Source: RI-153 sp963752935
Lineage (GTDB): Bacteria > Chloroflexota > Anaerolineae > Caldilineales > Caldilineaceae
NCBI GenBank assembly: GCA_963752935.1
Contig: CAVWAL010000023.1
Location: 496,001 to 560,000, forward strand
DNA length: 64,000 nucleotides
Direction of reading: 5' to 3'
The position numbers were made by a program, and so were the translations under genes. Under the pieces are notes generated by a model. That model searched no databases. It was not told the origin of the DNA and saw only the letters and a program-made list of their open reading frames with translations. Positions within the stretch are counted from its first letter, which is position 1. The number at the start of each line of letters is the position of its first letter. Shown one piece after another: positions 46,273 to 54,310 of this stretch.

Positions 46273-48053
46273 TGCGTACTTGGGGATTTTCTCGCAATCT
46301 GGCCGCACTGTTTTTGACCGCTGCACTGCTGCTGAGTGGTTGTACCACACTGCCGCAGATCACGTTGCCCGTCGCACCCGAAACACCCGCTGCAGCCGTA
46401 GTCGAAGCGCCGACAGCGGAAGCAGTCGAAGAAGTAGCCACAGCCGAACCAGTTGAAGAAGCTGCCCCCACCGGTGAAGTGGATCTGGTGGCAACGGTTG
46501 ACGCCTACTTGTCGTCCATCCCCGACGGTTTCATGGCCATCGGTCTGGATGCCTTTAAGGAACAGATGGACGTCACCGACGTCTACGTGATCGACGTGCG
46601 CGAGCCGGGTGAATACGAAGCCGGCCACATCGAAGGCGCCGTCAACATTCCGATCCGCAGCCTGGCCCAGAATCTGGACAAAGTGCCCGCAGACATGCCC
46701 GTGATCGTCTACTGCGCATCCGGTCATCGGGCCGGGATGGCAACCAGTGTGTTACGCTCGCTGGGTTATGCCAACGTGCGCGCCTTCGCCGCCGGTTGGC
46801 GTGGATGGAGTGCAGCCGGCGAGCCGGTGAGCACCGAAGCCGCCGAAGCCGGTTCCTTTGAGGGGACGGCCGATCCTGCCGTGGTGGCCGCTGCCGATGA
46901 ATTCCTGAGCAACATCCCCGACGGCTTCTATGCCGTGGGGACGGTGGAAAAGCTCCAGACCATGATGGACGCCACCGAGATCTTCTTGATCGATGTACGC
47001 GAAGAAGCCGAAGTGGCCGAGACCGGCATGATCCCGGGCGCAGTCAACATTCCGATCCGCACCCTGGCCCAGAACGTGGATCAGATCCCCACCGATATGC
47101 CGGTGGTCGTCTACTGCAAGAGTGGCTTCCGCGCGGCCCTCTCGGCCGGCGCTCTGCACATGATGGGCTTCGAGAATGTACAGGCCTTCCCACCCAGTTA
47201 CCAGGGCTGGGAAGAAGCCGAAGTCCCCGCGGTTGAGGAACCGGCGGTTGAGGAACCGGCGGCGGAAACCGGCGAAGCGCAATCTGACAGCGTCATCGCT
47301 GCCGTAGACGCCTATCTCTCGGCGATTCCTGACGGCTTTATGGGCGTCAGCCTGGATGCCTTCAAAGAACAGCGCGAGGCCACCGACGTCTATGTGATCG
47401 ACGTGCGCGAGCCGGGCGAATACGAAGCGGGCCACATCGAAGGCGCCGTCAACATTCCGATCCGCACCCTGGCCCAGAATCTGGGCGCCATCCCCACCGA
47501 CATGCCCGTGATTGTCTACTGCGCGTCCGGTCATCGCGCCGGGATGGCGACATCAACGCTGCGCTCACTCGGCTATGCAAACGTTCGTGCCTTTGGCGCC
47601 GGTTGGAAGGGCTGGACGGCCAACAGCGAGCCTGTGAGCATGGACGCGGTGGAAGCCGGTTCCTTCGACGTGCCGGAAATCGACCCGGCCCTGGTGGCTG
47701 CCGCCGACAGCTTCTTGAGCGCCATCCCCGACGGCTTCTACGCCATCGGCACCGTCGAAAAATTGAACGAAATGATGGACGCTACCGACGTCTTTCTCAT
47801 CGACGTGCGCGAGGATGCCGAAGTGGCCGAAACCGGTATGATCCCCGGCGCAACCCACATTGCCCTGCGTACCTTAGCTCAAAACGTAGACCAGATCCCC
47901 ACCGATCAACCGGTGATTGTCTATTGCAAGAGCGGCTTCCGTGCGGCCCTGGCCGCTGGGGCGCTGCATGTGATGGGCTTTGAAAATGTCCGTGCGTTTC
48001 CGCCTAGCATGAATGGCTGGCTCGAAGCAGGCGAGGAAGTCGCCCAACCGTAA
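46272..48053 (+). CDS. Lipoprotein of four tandem rhodanese domains
   Basis: The 593-residue protein has a lipoprotein signal ending LLLSGC (Cys near residue 20), a Val/Ala/Glu/Pro linker and four rhodanese homology domains. Each has an IDVRE start and a Cys loop: Cys148 in YCASGHR, Cys282 in YCKSGFR, Cys417 in YCASGHR and Cys552 in YCKSGFR, about 135 residues apart. Domains 1 and 3 are nearly identical, as are 2 and 4, so the protein arose by duplication of an A-B pair. All four sulfur-accepting Cys are present. It is coupled to the Fe-S gene (TGATG). A chain of sulfur carriers serving the neighbouring oxidoreductase, like periplasmic Sud in polysulfide respiration, is a reasonable inference. 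Confidence 0.92.
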   Translation: MRTWGFSRNLAALFLTAALLLSGCTTLPQITLPVAPETPAAAVVEAPTAEAVEEVATAEPVEEAAPTGEVDLVATVDAYLSSIPDGFMAIGLDAFKEQMDVTDVYVIDVREPGEYEAGHIEGAVNIPIRSLAQNLDKVPADMPVIVYCASGHRAGMATSVLRSLGYANVRAFAAGWRGWSAAGEPVSTEAAEAGSFEGTADPAVVAAADEFLSNIPDGFYAVGTVEKLQTMMDATEIFLIDVREEAEVAETGMIPGAVNIPIRTLAQNVDQIPTDMPVVVYCKSGFRAALSAGALHMMGFENVQAFPPSYQGWEEAEVPAVEEPAVEEPAAETGEAQSDSVIAAVDAYLSAIPDGFMGVSLDAFKEQREATDVYVIDVREPGEYEAGHIEGAVNIPIRTLAQNLGAIPTDMPVIVYCASGHRAGMATSTLRSLGYANVRAFGAGWKGWTANSEPVSMDAVEAGSFDVPEIDPALVAAADSFLSAIPDGFYAIGTVEKLNEMMDATDVFLIDVREDAEVAETGMIPGATHIALRTLAQNVDQIPTDQPVIVYCKSGFRAALAAGALHVMGFENVRAFPPSMNGWLEAGEEVAQP

Positions 48054-48095
48054 ACTGTACTAATGTCGTGTCAAGGGTCAAGTGCTGGTGATTCC

Positions 48096-48182
48096 GTAGG
48101 GGCGCTGCTTGCTGCGCCCGGCACACTGTGGGCGCAGCAAGCAGCGCCCCTACCCATCTAGTCACGCTTGACGCATCACTGG
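48096..48182. repeat. Long palindromic interspersed repeat, copy 2
   Basis: Arms 48096-48119 and 48130-48153 (GTAGGGGCGCTGCTTGC and so on) are perfect complements around a ten-base loop, followed by CACGCTTGACGCATCACTGG. It is the same family as 16217-16302, including the right flank. It lies in the gap after the rhodanese gene. Confidence 0.85.
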
Positions 48183-48263
48183 ATATAGCCGCATAGGCCG
48201 TTCGTCACCAGAATTGAACCCACTTCAAGGCATACGCAGCGTCCTCCCACGAATTTCTCACAC

Positions 48264-48294
48264 CAAAAACGGGCGACCCAGATGGGTCGCCCGT
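48264..48294 (-). terminator. Terminator of the LysM-glycosidase gene
   Basis: ACGGGCGACCCA and its complement form a 12-base-pair stem with a two-base centre; on the minus strand it is followed by GTTTTTGG. It lies 37 bases past the stop of the gene at 48332. Confidence 0.88.
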
Positions 48295-48331
48295 TCCACT
48301 TTTGGATTCGCCTGATCGTCTGCTTACTTGC

Positions 48332-50176
48332 TTACTTCGGCATGTCGCGCAGACGCGCATAGGCCGGTCGATCCCAGAGGCCGAACTGGGCCATTTCACT
48401 GTCTGGGTTGACCACGTTGAAATTGAGATTCCAGGCAAAGGCCGGGCCGACCCAGCCCCAGTTCTTCATCATTTCATAGGAGCGCACCAGGTACTGCGCC
48501 TGCTCTTCCAACGTCACATCGGCGGCGTACTCGTAGCCTGCCACAGGGACCGGGCTGCTGGCCCATCCAAATTCTGTGGGCCAGATTTTCTTGGCCGAGT
48601 CGTTGTTGGCCGTCATGACATTGCGATAGCGCAGCATCGTCTCTTGGAAGAAGAACGAGGGGTGATTCTTGAACTCCCGCTCTGCAGGATTGGTGTACCC
48701 GAAGCGTACGTCGGGCGGATTGTTGTATCCGCTAGGATGCGCGCCCAGCCCGTCGAAGCAGGAGCGGGCGCCGTTCTGATACATCCGCTGCAAGAAGACA
48801 ACATCGTCAATGGCGATCTGTCCGTCGTTGACACCGGTGGGTGTCAACCCACCCGAGAGTACGCGCACATCGGCGTCCTGGGCCTTGATGGCGTTGTACC
48901 CTGCGCAGAGTAGACGCACATATCGGGCGGCGTCGAGCCGTTCATTGCCCCATTCGTGCCATAGATTCGGCTCGTTCCACAGCTCAATCGCCTGGACCTT
49001 GCCCTGATAGCGGGCCACGAATGCGGTCAGGAAATCAGCATAATCTTGAGGGTTCTCCGGTGGACCATCTACGGTCAAATCTGTGTTGTCGGGTCGAGCC
49101 CAGGTTGGTGCTTTGACCACGGACACGGCGACATTCAGGCCGCCATCATGCAGCGTATTGAGCACACTGTCCAGATCGCCCCAGTTGTACTCCCCTTTGG
49201 CGTTGCGCTCGAAGTCTTTCCACGGCACCTGGAAGCGCACCCAGTTGAAGCCTGCGCCTTTGGTCGCATCCACCACGAAATTGATGTCCGCCCCCCAGGG
49301 TTGGATGCCAAACCCATAGCCTAAGGAAGCACTGGGGTTGGGTGTGGTCGTGGTCGTCGCCGTCGCTGTGCCGCCACTTGTGCCAGGAATCCACAACCGT
49401 TGGCCCACGCGGATCAAATTGGGATTGGTGATGTTGTTGGCCTGCATAATCGCAGTGACACTGACGCCAAAACGGGCAGCGATGCGGGATAGGTAGTCAC
49501 CTGGCTGAACGGTGTACCAGAACCCATCCGCGGAGGGTGTACTCGTGGCGGTAGGCTCAGTCGTCTGCGTAGGCTGCTCGGTTGGTTCGGCTGTGGCCGT
49601 CGGTCCACCGCTGGCGCCAGGAATCCACAGTTTCTGGCCGACGCGAATGATATTGGGATTGGTGATGTTGTTGGCCTGGATGATCGCCGTCACACTGACG
49701 CCGAACCGCTTCGCAATCAGCGACAGATAATCTCCGCGCTGCACTGTGTACCAAAAGCCGTCACCAGGAGACGATGTGGGTGAGGGCGTTGCGCTCCCGG
49801 TTGCGGTCGCCGTGGGCGAGGCTGGCGGCGTCGGTGCCGTCGAACCCGGAATCCACAACTGCTGCCCCACATAAACTAGATTCGGGTTGGTGATGTTATT
49901 GGCCTGCACAATCGCAGTGACACTGACGCCAAAGCGGGCGGCGATCCGGGATAGGTAGTCGCCTGGCTGAACGGTGTACCAAAATCCTTCTTCCTGCTGG
50001 CTGACGGCGCCGGGAAAGAAGAGCCTTTCTGCGGCGCTCACTGCGCCCGTCCTCATTCTGATTGACAGAACAGCGGCCGCGAGCAGCGCAATTGCCAGCA
50101 GGGCCATGAACAGCGGACGGCGGGGTCGCTTACGCTTTGGACTCAGTGCATTGGAGACGACGGCTGATTCTTCCAT
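48332..50176 (-). CDS. Cell-surface glycoside-hydrolase-like protein with three LysM domains
   Basis: The 614-residue protein has an N-terminal signal anchor (PLFMALLAIALLAAAVLSI), then three LysM domains of about 45 residues (each YTVQPGDYLSRIAARFGVSV ... QANNITNPN ... VGQ.LWIPG) joined by Thr/Ser/Pro linkers. A TIM-barrel domain from about residue 300 follows, with catalytic candidates Glu402 in ELWNEPN and Glu535 in WPTEFGW. The fold resembles GH5/GH39-type retaining glycosidases; the LysM domains bind peptidoglycan or chitin-like glycans. It is a clear paralogue of the barrel in the fusion at 5067-7664, and here both catalytic Glu residues are present. Single-gene unit with its own terminator. 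Confidence 0.85.
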   Translation of the reverse strand: MEESAVVSNALSPKRKRPRRPLFMALLAIALLAAAVLSIRMRTGAVSAAERLFFPGAVSQQEEGFWYTVQPGDYLSRIAARFGVSVTAIVQANNITNPNLVYVGQQLWIPGSTAPTPPASPTATATGSATPSPTSSPGDGFWYTVQRGDYLSLIAKRFGVSVTAIIQANNITNPNIIRVGQKLWIPGASGGPTATAEPTEQPTQTTEPTATSTPSADGFWYTVQPGDYLSRIAARFGVSVTAIMQANNITNPNLIRVGQRLWIPGTSGGTATATTTTTPNPSASLGYGFGIQPWGADINFVVDATKGAGFNWVRFQVPWKDFERNAKGEYNWGDLDSVLNTLHDGGLNVAVSVVKAPTWARPDNTDLTVDGPPENPQDYADFLTAFVARYQGKVQAIELWNEPNLWHEWGNERLDAARYVRLLCAGYNAIKAQDADVRVLSGGLTPTGVNDGQIAIDDVVFLQRMYQNGARSCFDGLGAHPSGYNNPPDVRFGYTNPAEREFKNHPSFFFQETMLRYRNVMTANNDSAKKIWPTEFGWASSPVPVAGYEYAADVTLEEQAQYLVRSYEMMKNWGWVGPAFAWNLNFNVVNPDSEMAQFGLWDRPAYARLRDMPK

Positions 50177-50492
50177 AGCAGAGATCGATCCTTTCTTGGG
50201 CCTTCGAGTAGTGTGCGCCTTACTGGGTTAAATCCGATGCCGGGTAGTCATTGTGCAGAGAAACAACATGACCGGTATACTATACTGCCCTTCGTATAGA
50301 AAGTCGATTGTGAATATTTCGTAGAGTGCATCTCATGCTAGAGGTGTCGCCTTCGAACCCGCTGGGTTCGTTTGGTACAGGCGCTGCGCCTTGCCCTCCG
50401 CAAGCTCCGGGCGCCGACCGCTGCGGTCGGATTCAACCGGCGCTAGTCAAATTCGGGTTCTCAAAGTTGCTTCACTATAACCATGCCCGCGT
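50177..50492. other. Intergenic region with three small perfect hairpins
   Basis: No gene is seen in these 316 bases. Three short stems with GCT or CTG triloops follow one another: CGAACCC/GGGTTCG (50354-50370), AGGCG/CGCCT (50379-50391) and CCGACCG/CGGTCGG (50414-50430). They lack T-runs. The promoter of the LysM gene should lie near the right-hand AT-rich part of 50177-50330. Confidence 0.5.
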
Positions 50493-51143
50493 TTAGTCGA
50501 CAAGCTGGCCCAGCCCTTTTTGCATTTTGTTTTGCCAGTGCGGATGCAGATCGGGGATGGTGAGCGCTTGTTGCGCCAGCACAGGATCAAAATCCCGGTA
50601 GGTACAACGGTTGAGCGCCTGGATTGAGACTCCGGGATGGCTGCGGCTCTCCAATTGCCAGATGTCCCCAGCCTGGACCGTGCCCGGGGTATCGACCCAA
50701 AGGTAGAAACCGGTGCGCAGTTCCTTGATCGTCAGATCCACCCAGTCGGCGCGCCCCACCCGATAGGCCTGCTTGTAACAGGGAACACGTGGGCCGCTGA
50801 CACGCACACGCGCCGTCCCCACTTGATAAATATCGTTGACGCAGATGGCATCCTCATCGGCGTCGCTCAGCGTCCAATTCTCACCTACGTTCCCCGCCGT
50901 CAAGGCCATGCCGTGCGCTTGATTCCAAAATGTGTAATGACTCAACGGATGGCAGCAGACGGCCTGGCTGGGCCGGCCATGATTGCGCGTATCGCTCACT
51001 TGATCGCCGGCGAGACCGCGCAGCCCCAGTTCAACGGGGCCTTCGACCCGTGAACGAAAAATCGAGGATTGCCAGGTCCCCCGTTCGTCGGTGTAGCTTT
51101 GCGGTTGCCCCACGAAAATCGAATCAATCGAAATGACAGTCAC
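50493..51143 (-). CDS. MOSC domain protein (YiiM-like)
   Basis: The 216-residue protein matches the MOSC family: FRSRVEGPVELGLRGLAGDQVSDTRNHG, then GNVGENWTL, VRVSGPRVPCYKQAYRVG with the conserved Cys, and a C-terminal helical part. MOSC proteins handle molybdenum cofactor; YiiM-type members work in reduction of N-hydroxylated compounds. GTG at 51143 overlaps the stop of the DsbA-family gene as GTGA, so the two are coupled. Being at the end of a cluster headed by a molybdopterin oxidoreductase is consistent with a cofactor-related role. Confidence 0.87.
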   Translation of the reverse strand: MTVISIDSIFVGQPQSYTDERGTWQSSIFRSRVEGPVELGLRGLAGDQVSDTRNHGRPSQAVCCHPLSHYTFWNQAHGMALTAGNVGENWTLSDADEDAICVNDIYQVGTARVRVSGPRVPCYKQAYRVGRADWVDLTIKELRTGFYLWVDTPGTVQAGDIWQLESRSHPGVSIQALNRCTYRDFDPVLAQQALTIPDLHPHWQNKMQKGLGQLVD

Positions 51144-51760
51144 TTGTCTTCCTCACTCTTCTCACTCTGAATCTGTTCTACGGCCTGACGCAAGGTCGGG
51201 TAGGGCACGGCGCCGGGGATGAGATACTGGTGCTCGAAGATCAGCGCAGGCACGCCCTGTAGCCCATAGTCGCGGGCCAGGGCAATATCGGCGTCGACCT
51301 GGGCGATATACTCAGGATCATCGAGCGCAGCGACGAAGGCGTCACCGTCCAGCCCGCTACTTTCGGCCAGCTCGCGCAGGACGCTGCGGTCCTCGATATT
51401 GCGGGCTTCGAGCCAATAGGCGCTCAGCACTTTTTCGTGGAAACTGTTTCCCTTGTCCTGCGCTTCGGCGACTTTGACACCGATCAGCGCCGGACGGCTA
51501 TCCACCCCAAAGGGGCCGGGGTTCATCTCGACGCCGTACTGTTCACGCGCCGTGGCATACATTTGCGGGCGCCCCGCCTCGATCTTGGCGCGATACTCCG
51601 GCGAGATGGGGGGTGCGCCCTTGGGGCGTAGTTCAAACGAGTGCCAGTTCAATTGGACATCATGTGTGCGTTCTAGCTCCGCCAAACTGACGGAGACGAG
51701 GAAGCACCACGGTCAGTTAAAGTCGGACCAGACGTCAATGTGGACAGTGTTTTCGCTCAT
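51140..51760 (-). CDS. DsbA/FrnE-family oxidoreductase with probable selenocysteine (in-frame TGA)
   Basis: Read through one TGA, this is a complete 206-residue DsbA/FrnE-type thioredoxin-fold protein. It starts MSENTVHIDVWSDFN, then TGA (51715-51713, codon 16), then PWCFL, and continues without frame change to LNWHSFELRPKG, the cis-Pro segment QGVPALIF and the end. The TGA sits exactly where the first Cys of the C-P-W-C motif belongs, so the active site would be U-P-W-C. A SECIS-like hairpin follows at the right distance (separate entry). ATG at 51760 has AAGGAAAAG upstream and overlaps the corrected stop of the preceding gene. A TGC-to-TGA mutation or read error is the alternative; translation from TTG 51685 would lose the active site. 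Confidence 0.75.
51677..51715 (-). promoter_or_regulatory. Candidate bacterial SECIS hairpin with its UGA
   Basis: Reading the minus strand, 17 bases after the TGA comes CTCCGTC, loop AGTTT, then GGCGGAG: seven base pairs (one G-U) and a five-base loop with G among its first two positions. Stem, loop size and distance to the UGA fit the general rules for bacterial SECIS elements. The same bases also code for protein. Confidence 0.6.
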
Positions 51761-52153
51761 CTTCTTTTCCTTGGCATGTGTCGGTAGGGTGCGCCCACGC
51801 CAAACCCATTTTCTGACAGCCACTCTGGGTCTGGGCCTGGCCAGCCGAAACGGCTGAGATCGACGCTTTCTTCCACGTCGAAAAATGATCCCTTCGTCTT
51901 CGAGCAAGAGGCGCTGCTCTATCGTACTCGACATGTTGCCGCGTGGGCTAATCTTCCCCTGGCTATTGATCACGCGCTGCCAGGGCACGTCGCTTCCTTC
52001 AGGCAGGCCGGCCATGGCATAGCCCACCATGCGCGGTGTACAGTGACCTTCGATCCAGGCGATCTGACCGTAGGTTGCCACCTGGCCCTGTGGGATCTGA
52101 CGGGCAATTTCGAGGATGCGCTGATAGACAGGCTTGGAAAGCGGATCTGACAT
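51757..52153 (-). CDS. Alkyltransferase-like (ATL/MGMT-type) protein, frameshifted near its end
   Basis: This small MGMT-fold protein has IPQGQVATYGQIAWIEG and VPWQRVINSQGKISPRG. The methyl-acceptor Cys of the usual PCHRV is Trp, which defines alkyltransferase-like proteins: they bind O6-alkylguanine and flag it for nucleotide excision repair instead of repairing it. At the five-A run 51881-51885 (five T on the coding strand) one base is extra: correcting it gives GIIFDVEESVDLSRFGWPGP and a natural end at 51757, overlapping the DsbA start. Uncorrected, the frame runs into the DsbA start and ends at that gene's TGA (51713), which would mimic a fusion. Confidence 0.85.
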
Positions 52154-52159
52154 GAATGT

Positions 52160-53269
52160 TTAGCTTCGATTGAACTTTCGCATTATATCCCGCACGCGAT
52201 CGTGCGGTAGGGCGTGGACTGTGTTGCCGTCGCGTCCACGCATGGTTTGGGCGGCGACCAGGGCGTTGACAATTGCCTCCTCGGTGGCGAGGACGGTAGC
52301 CTCGAAGATCGGGGTGATGCGATCATTGGGCAACACCGTGACCTGAGCAAGATCGTCACGCTGCCAGCCATCAGGGTTCGCCGTGGAAAAAGCAATGAAG
52401 ATGTCGCCCGAACTGTTGCTGCCCATGCCGCCCATGCGCGCAATCCCCAACGAGACCCGCTGCGCCACCCGGCGCAGTTGATGGGGCAACAGCGGCGCAT
52501 CGGTCGCCACCACGCCGATGATCGAGCCGGCCCCCATGGGCGCGGCCCCCGTCTGGATCTCCGGCAGCAGATCGGGGATCTCACGGCCGACGGGGACACC
52601 GGCGATGAGTAGATTGCGCCGCGCTCCGTAGTTCGCCTGCACCAGCACACCAACGGTGTAACCGCCCGTATAGCCGCCTTCGTCTTCGCTCAGCCGACGC
52701 GAAGATGTGCCGATGCCGCCCTTGAAGCCGTGGCAGATCATGCCGGTTCCGCCGCCGACATTGCCTTCGGGCAGCGCGCCCGTCGCCGCAGAATCGAGCG
52801 CCGCAAAGACGTGCTCGGGCTTCACATGGAACCCATTGATATCGTTGAGCGTGCCGTCGTAGGTCTCGGCCACGACAGGCAGGCTCCAAAAGACGTCCCC
52901 TTGCAGTGGATGATAGAGACGGTTCTTCACCGTCCAGGCGATGACGGCGTCGCGCACCACGCCCACGCTGTGTGTATTGGTGATCATCACCGGCCCTTCA
53001 AGCCAGCCCGATTCCTCGACCCAGATCGTGCCCGTCATCTCACCGTTGCCGTTGAGGACGTGTACCCCGGCAAAGACGGGGCTGTGCACCCGTCCACGCG
53101 GCAGGATCGCCGTCACCCCAGTTCGCACGGGTCCTTGCCCGACACGTAGGGCGCCTTCACCCGATATCAGCGTCGTCTGCCCGACGTGAACCCCGTCCAC
53201 GTCGGTAATGGCGTTGTAGCGTCCCGGCGTCCCCTCGAAGGGAATGCCCAAATCACGTGCGCGTCGCAT
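52160..53269 (-). CDS. P1-family (DmpA-like) aminopeptidase/amidase
   Basis: The 369-residue protein belongs to the self-cleaving DmpA/L-aminopeptidase family of N-terminal nucleophile hydrolases: PGRYNAITDVDGVHVGQTTL at the start, GNVGGGTGMICHGFKGGIGTSSR in the middle, and a GAGSIIGVVATDAPLLPHQ segment with the nucleophile-type Ser after Gly. It should cleave N-terminal residues from small peptides or amides after autoproteolysis into two chains. ATG at 53269 has GGGAGAA, which overlaps the stop of the kelch gene, so the genes are tightly linked. Confidence 0.9.
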   Translation of the reverse strand: MRRARDLGIPFEGTPGRYNAITDVDGVHVGQTTLISGEGALRVGQGPVRTGVTAILPRGRVHSPVFAGVHVLNGNGEMTGTIWVEESGWLEGPVMITNTHSVGVVRDAVIAWTVKNRLYHPLQGDVFWSLPVVAETYDGTLNDINGFHVKPEHVFAALDSAATGALPEGNVGGGTGMICHGFKGGIGTSSRRLSEDEGGYTGGYTVGVLVQANYGARRNLLIAGVPVGREIPDLLPEIQTGAAPMGAGSIIGVVATDAPLLPHQLRRVAQRVSLGIARMGGMGSNSSGDIFIAFSTANPDGWQRDDLAQVTVLPNDRITPIFEATVLATEEAIVNALVAAQTMRGRDGNTVHALPHDRVRDIMRKFNRS

Positions 53270-53274
53270 GGTTT

Positions 53275-54252
53275 CTATTCTCCCACTGTGTACACAAGAA
53301 CCTTGCCTTGATTCTCAATGGCTCCGGCGCGGATTGAACCGCCCAGGGCGTAGACCTTCCCGGCGGCGGCGGCGACGGGGAGACCGTGCAATCCGGTGGG
53401 CAGGTCAGGTAAGAAGGACCAGCCGCTTGCGGGATCATAGACTTCTGCCGTGGCCAGCGCCTGCCAGGGCTGTTGATCCAGCACTTCGCCGCCGACAACC
53501 ACGATCTTGTTGTTGACCACTGCCGCGCCAAAGCCGCTACGCGCTTCGCGCATAGACGGTCCATCACGCCAGGTATCGGTTGCAGGATCGTAGATGCTGA
53601 CGCTGGCCAATGTGGCTGAGCTGCTCTGGCGCCCGCCCAGCGCCCACAGCTCTGCCCCGAAAACGACGGCGGCCAGGTGCTCGCGATGATACGGCAGCGC
53701 GGCCAGAGTAGTCCATGTGTCTGCGTCGGGATCGTAGTGCAGCAGGGCTTCGCTACCGCCCACGCCACCGATCACGTAGATCGATCCGTCCAGGGTCAGG
53801 GCCGCGCCCGACATGCGGGTTTCAGGCATGGGCGTCTTCTCCGTCCAACCGTCGGTGGCGGGGTCGTAGAGCCACGTCGTATTGGTAGGCAGCCACGATG
53901 TCCCCTGTGCGCCGCCGAAGAGATAGATCTTGCCGTCGAACGCGCTGGCCATGGCGTGGTGTCTTCCTTGTGGCATGGGGGCCAACGATAGCCACCGGTT
54001 CTGGGTGGGGTCATAGACTTCCAACGTCGTCAAGCCCAAGAAGCCGCCCGGAATGTAGAATTTGCCGTCTGACACAGCGACCGGCATTTCGGAGCGGGCG
54101 GTGGGCAACGTGCTCACCTGTGCCCATCCACCGGGGACATTCTCTTCTTCGCTATGGCGAAACGTTTCGGGCGCTCTGATCGGAATCCCACCCTGTTCCG
54201 CACACCCGGCAATCAGAAAAATGACCAGCATAAGGAAAAGACGCTTAAACAC
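53275..54252 (-). CDS. Kelch-repeat lipoprotein
   Basis: The 325-residue protein begins with a lipoprotein signal (FKRLFLMLVIFLIAGC) and then six kelch units, each with a Gly-Gly strand: YIPGGFLG, YLFGGAQG, YVIGGVGG, WALGGRQS, VVVGGEVL and YALGGSIR, interspersed with YDPATD.W. It should form a six-bladed surface propeller for binding; no enzyme motif is seen. GTG at 54252 was chosen because AAAGAAGG lies at proper spacing; the open frame upstream to 54324 lacks signal-peptide character. It follows the molybdopterin oxidoreductase gene by 58 bases. Confidence 0.88.
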   Translation of the reverse strand: MFKRLFLMLVIFLIAGCAEQGGIPIRAPETFRHSEEENVPGGWAQVSTLPTARSEMPVAVSDGKFYIPGGFLGLTTLEVYDPTQNRWLSLAPMPQGRHHAMASAFDGKIYLFGGAQGTSWLPTNTTWLYDPATDGWTEKTPMPETRMSGAALTLDGSIYVIGGVGGSEALLHYDPDADTWTTLAALPYHREHLAAVVFGAELWALGGRQSSSATLASVSIYDPATDTWRDGPSMREARSGFGAAVVNNKIVVVGGEVLDQQPWQALATAEVYDPASGWSFLPDLPTGLHGLPVAAAAGKVYALGGSIRAGAIENQGKVLVYTVGE

Positions 54253-54310
54253 GGTGAACCTTCTTTGAGGTGGATGATGTGACGAGGGAACGATCCCCCG
54301 CGTGCAGTTC

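Noticed and set aside
51713..52153. Fusion of an alkyltransferase-like domain to a short DsbA start
   Set aside because: The join exists only because of one extra base at 51881-51885. Corrected, the first protein ends at 51757 and the second starts at 51760.
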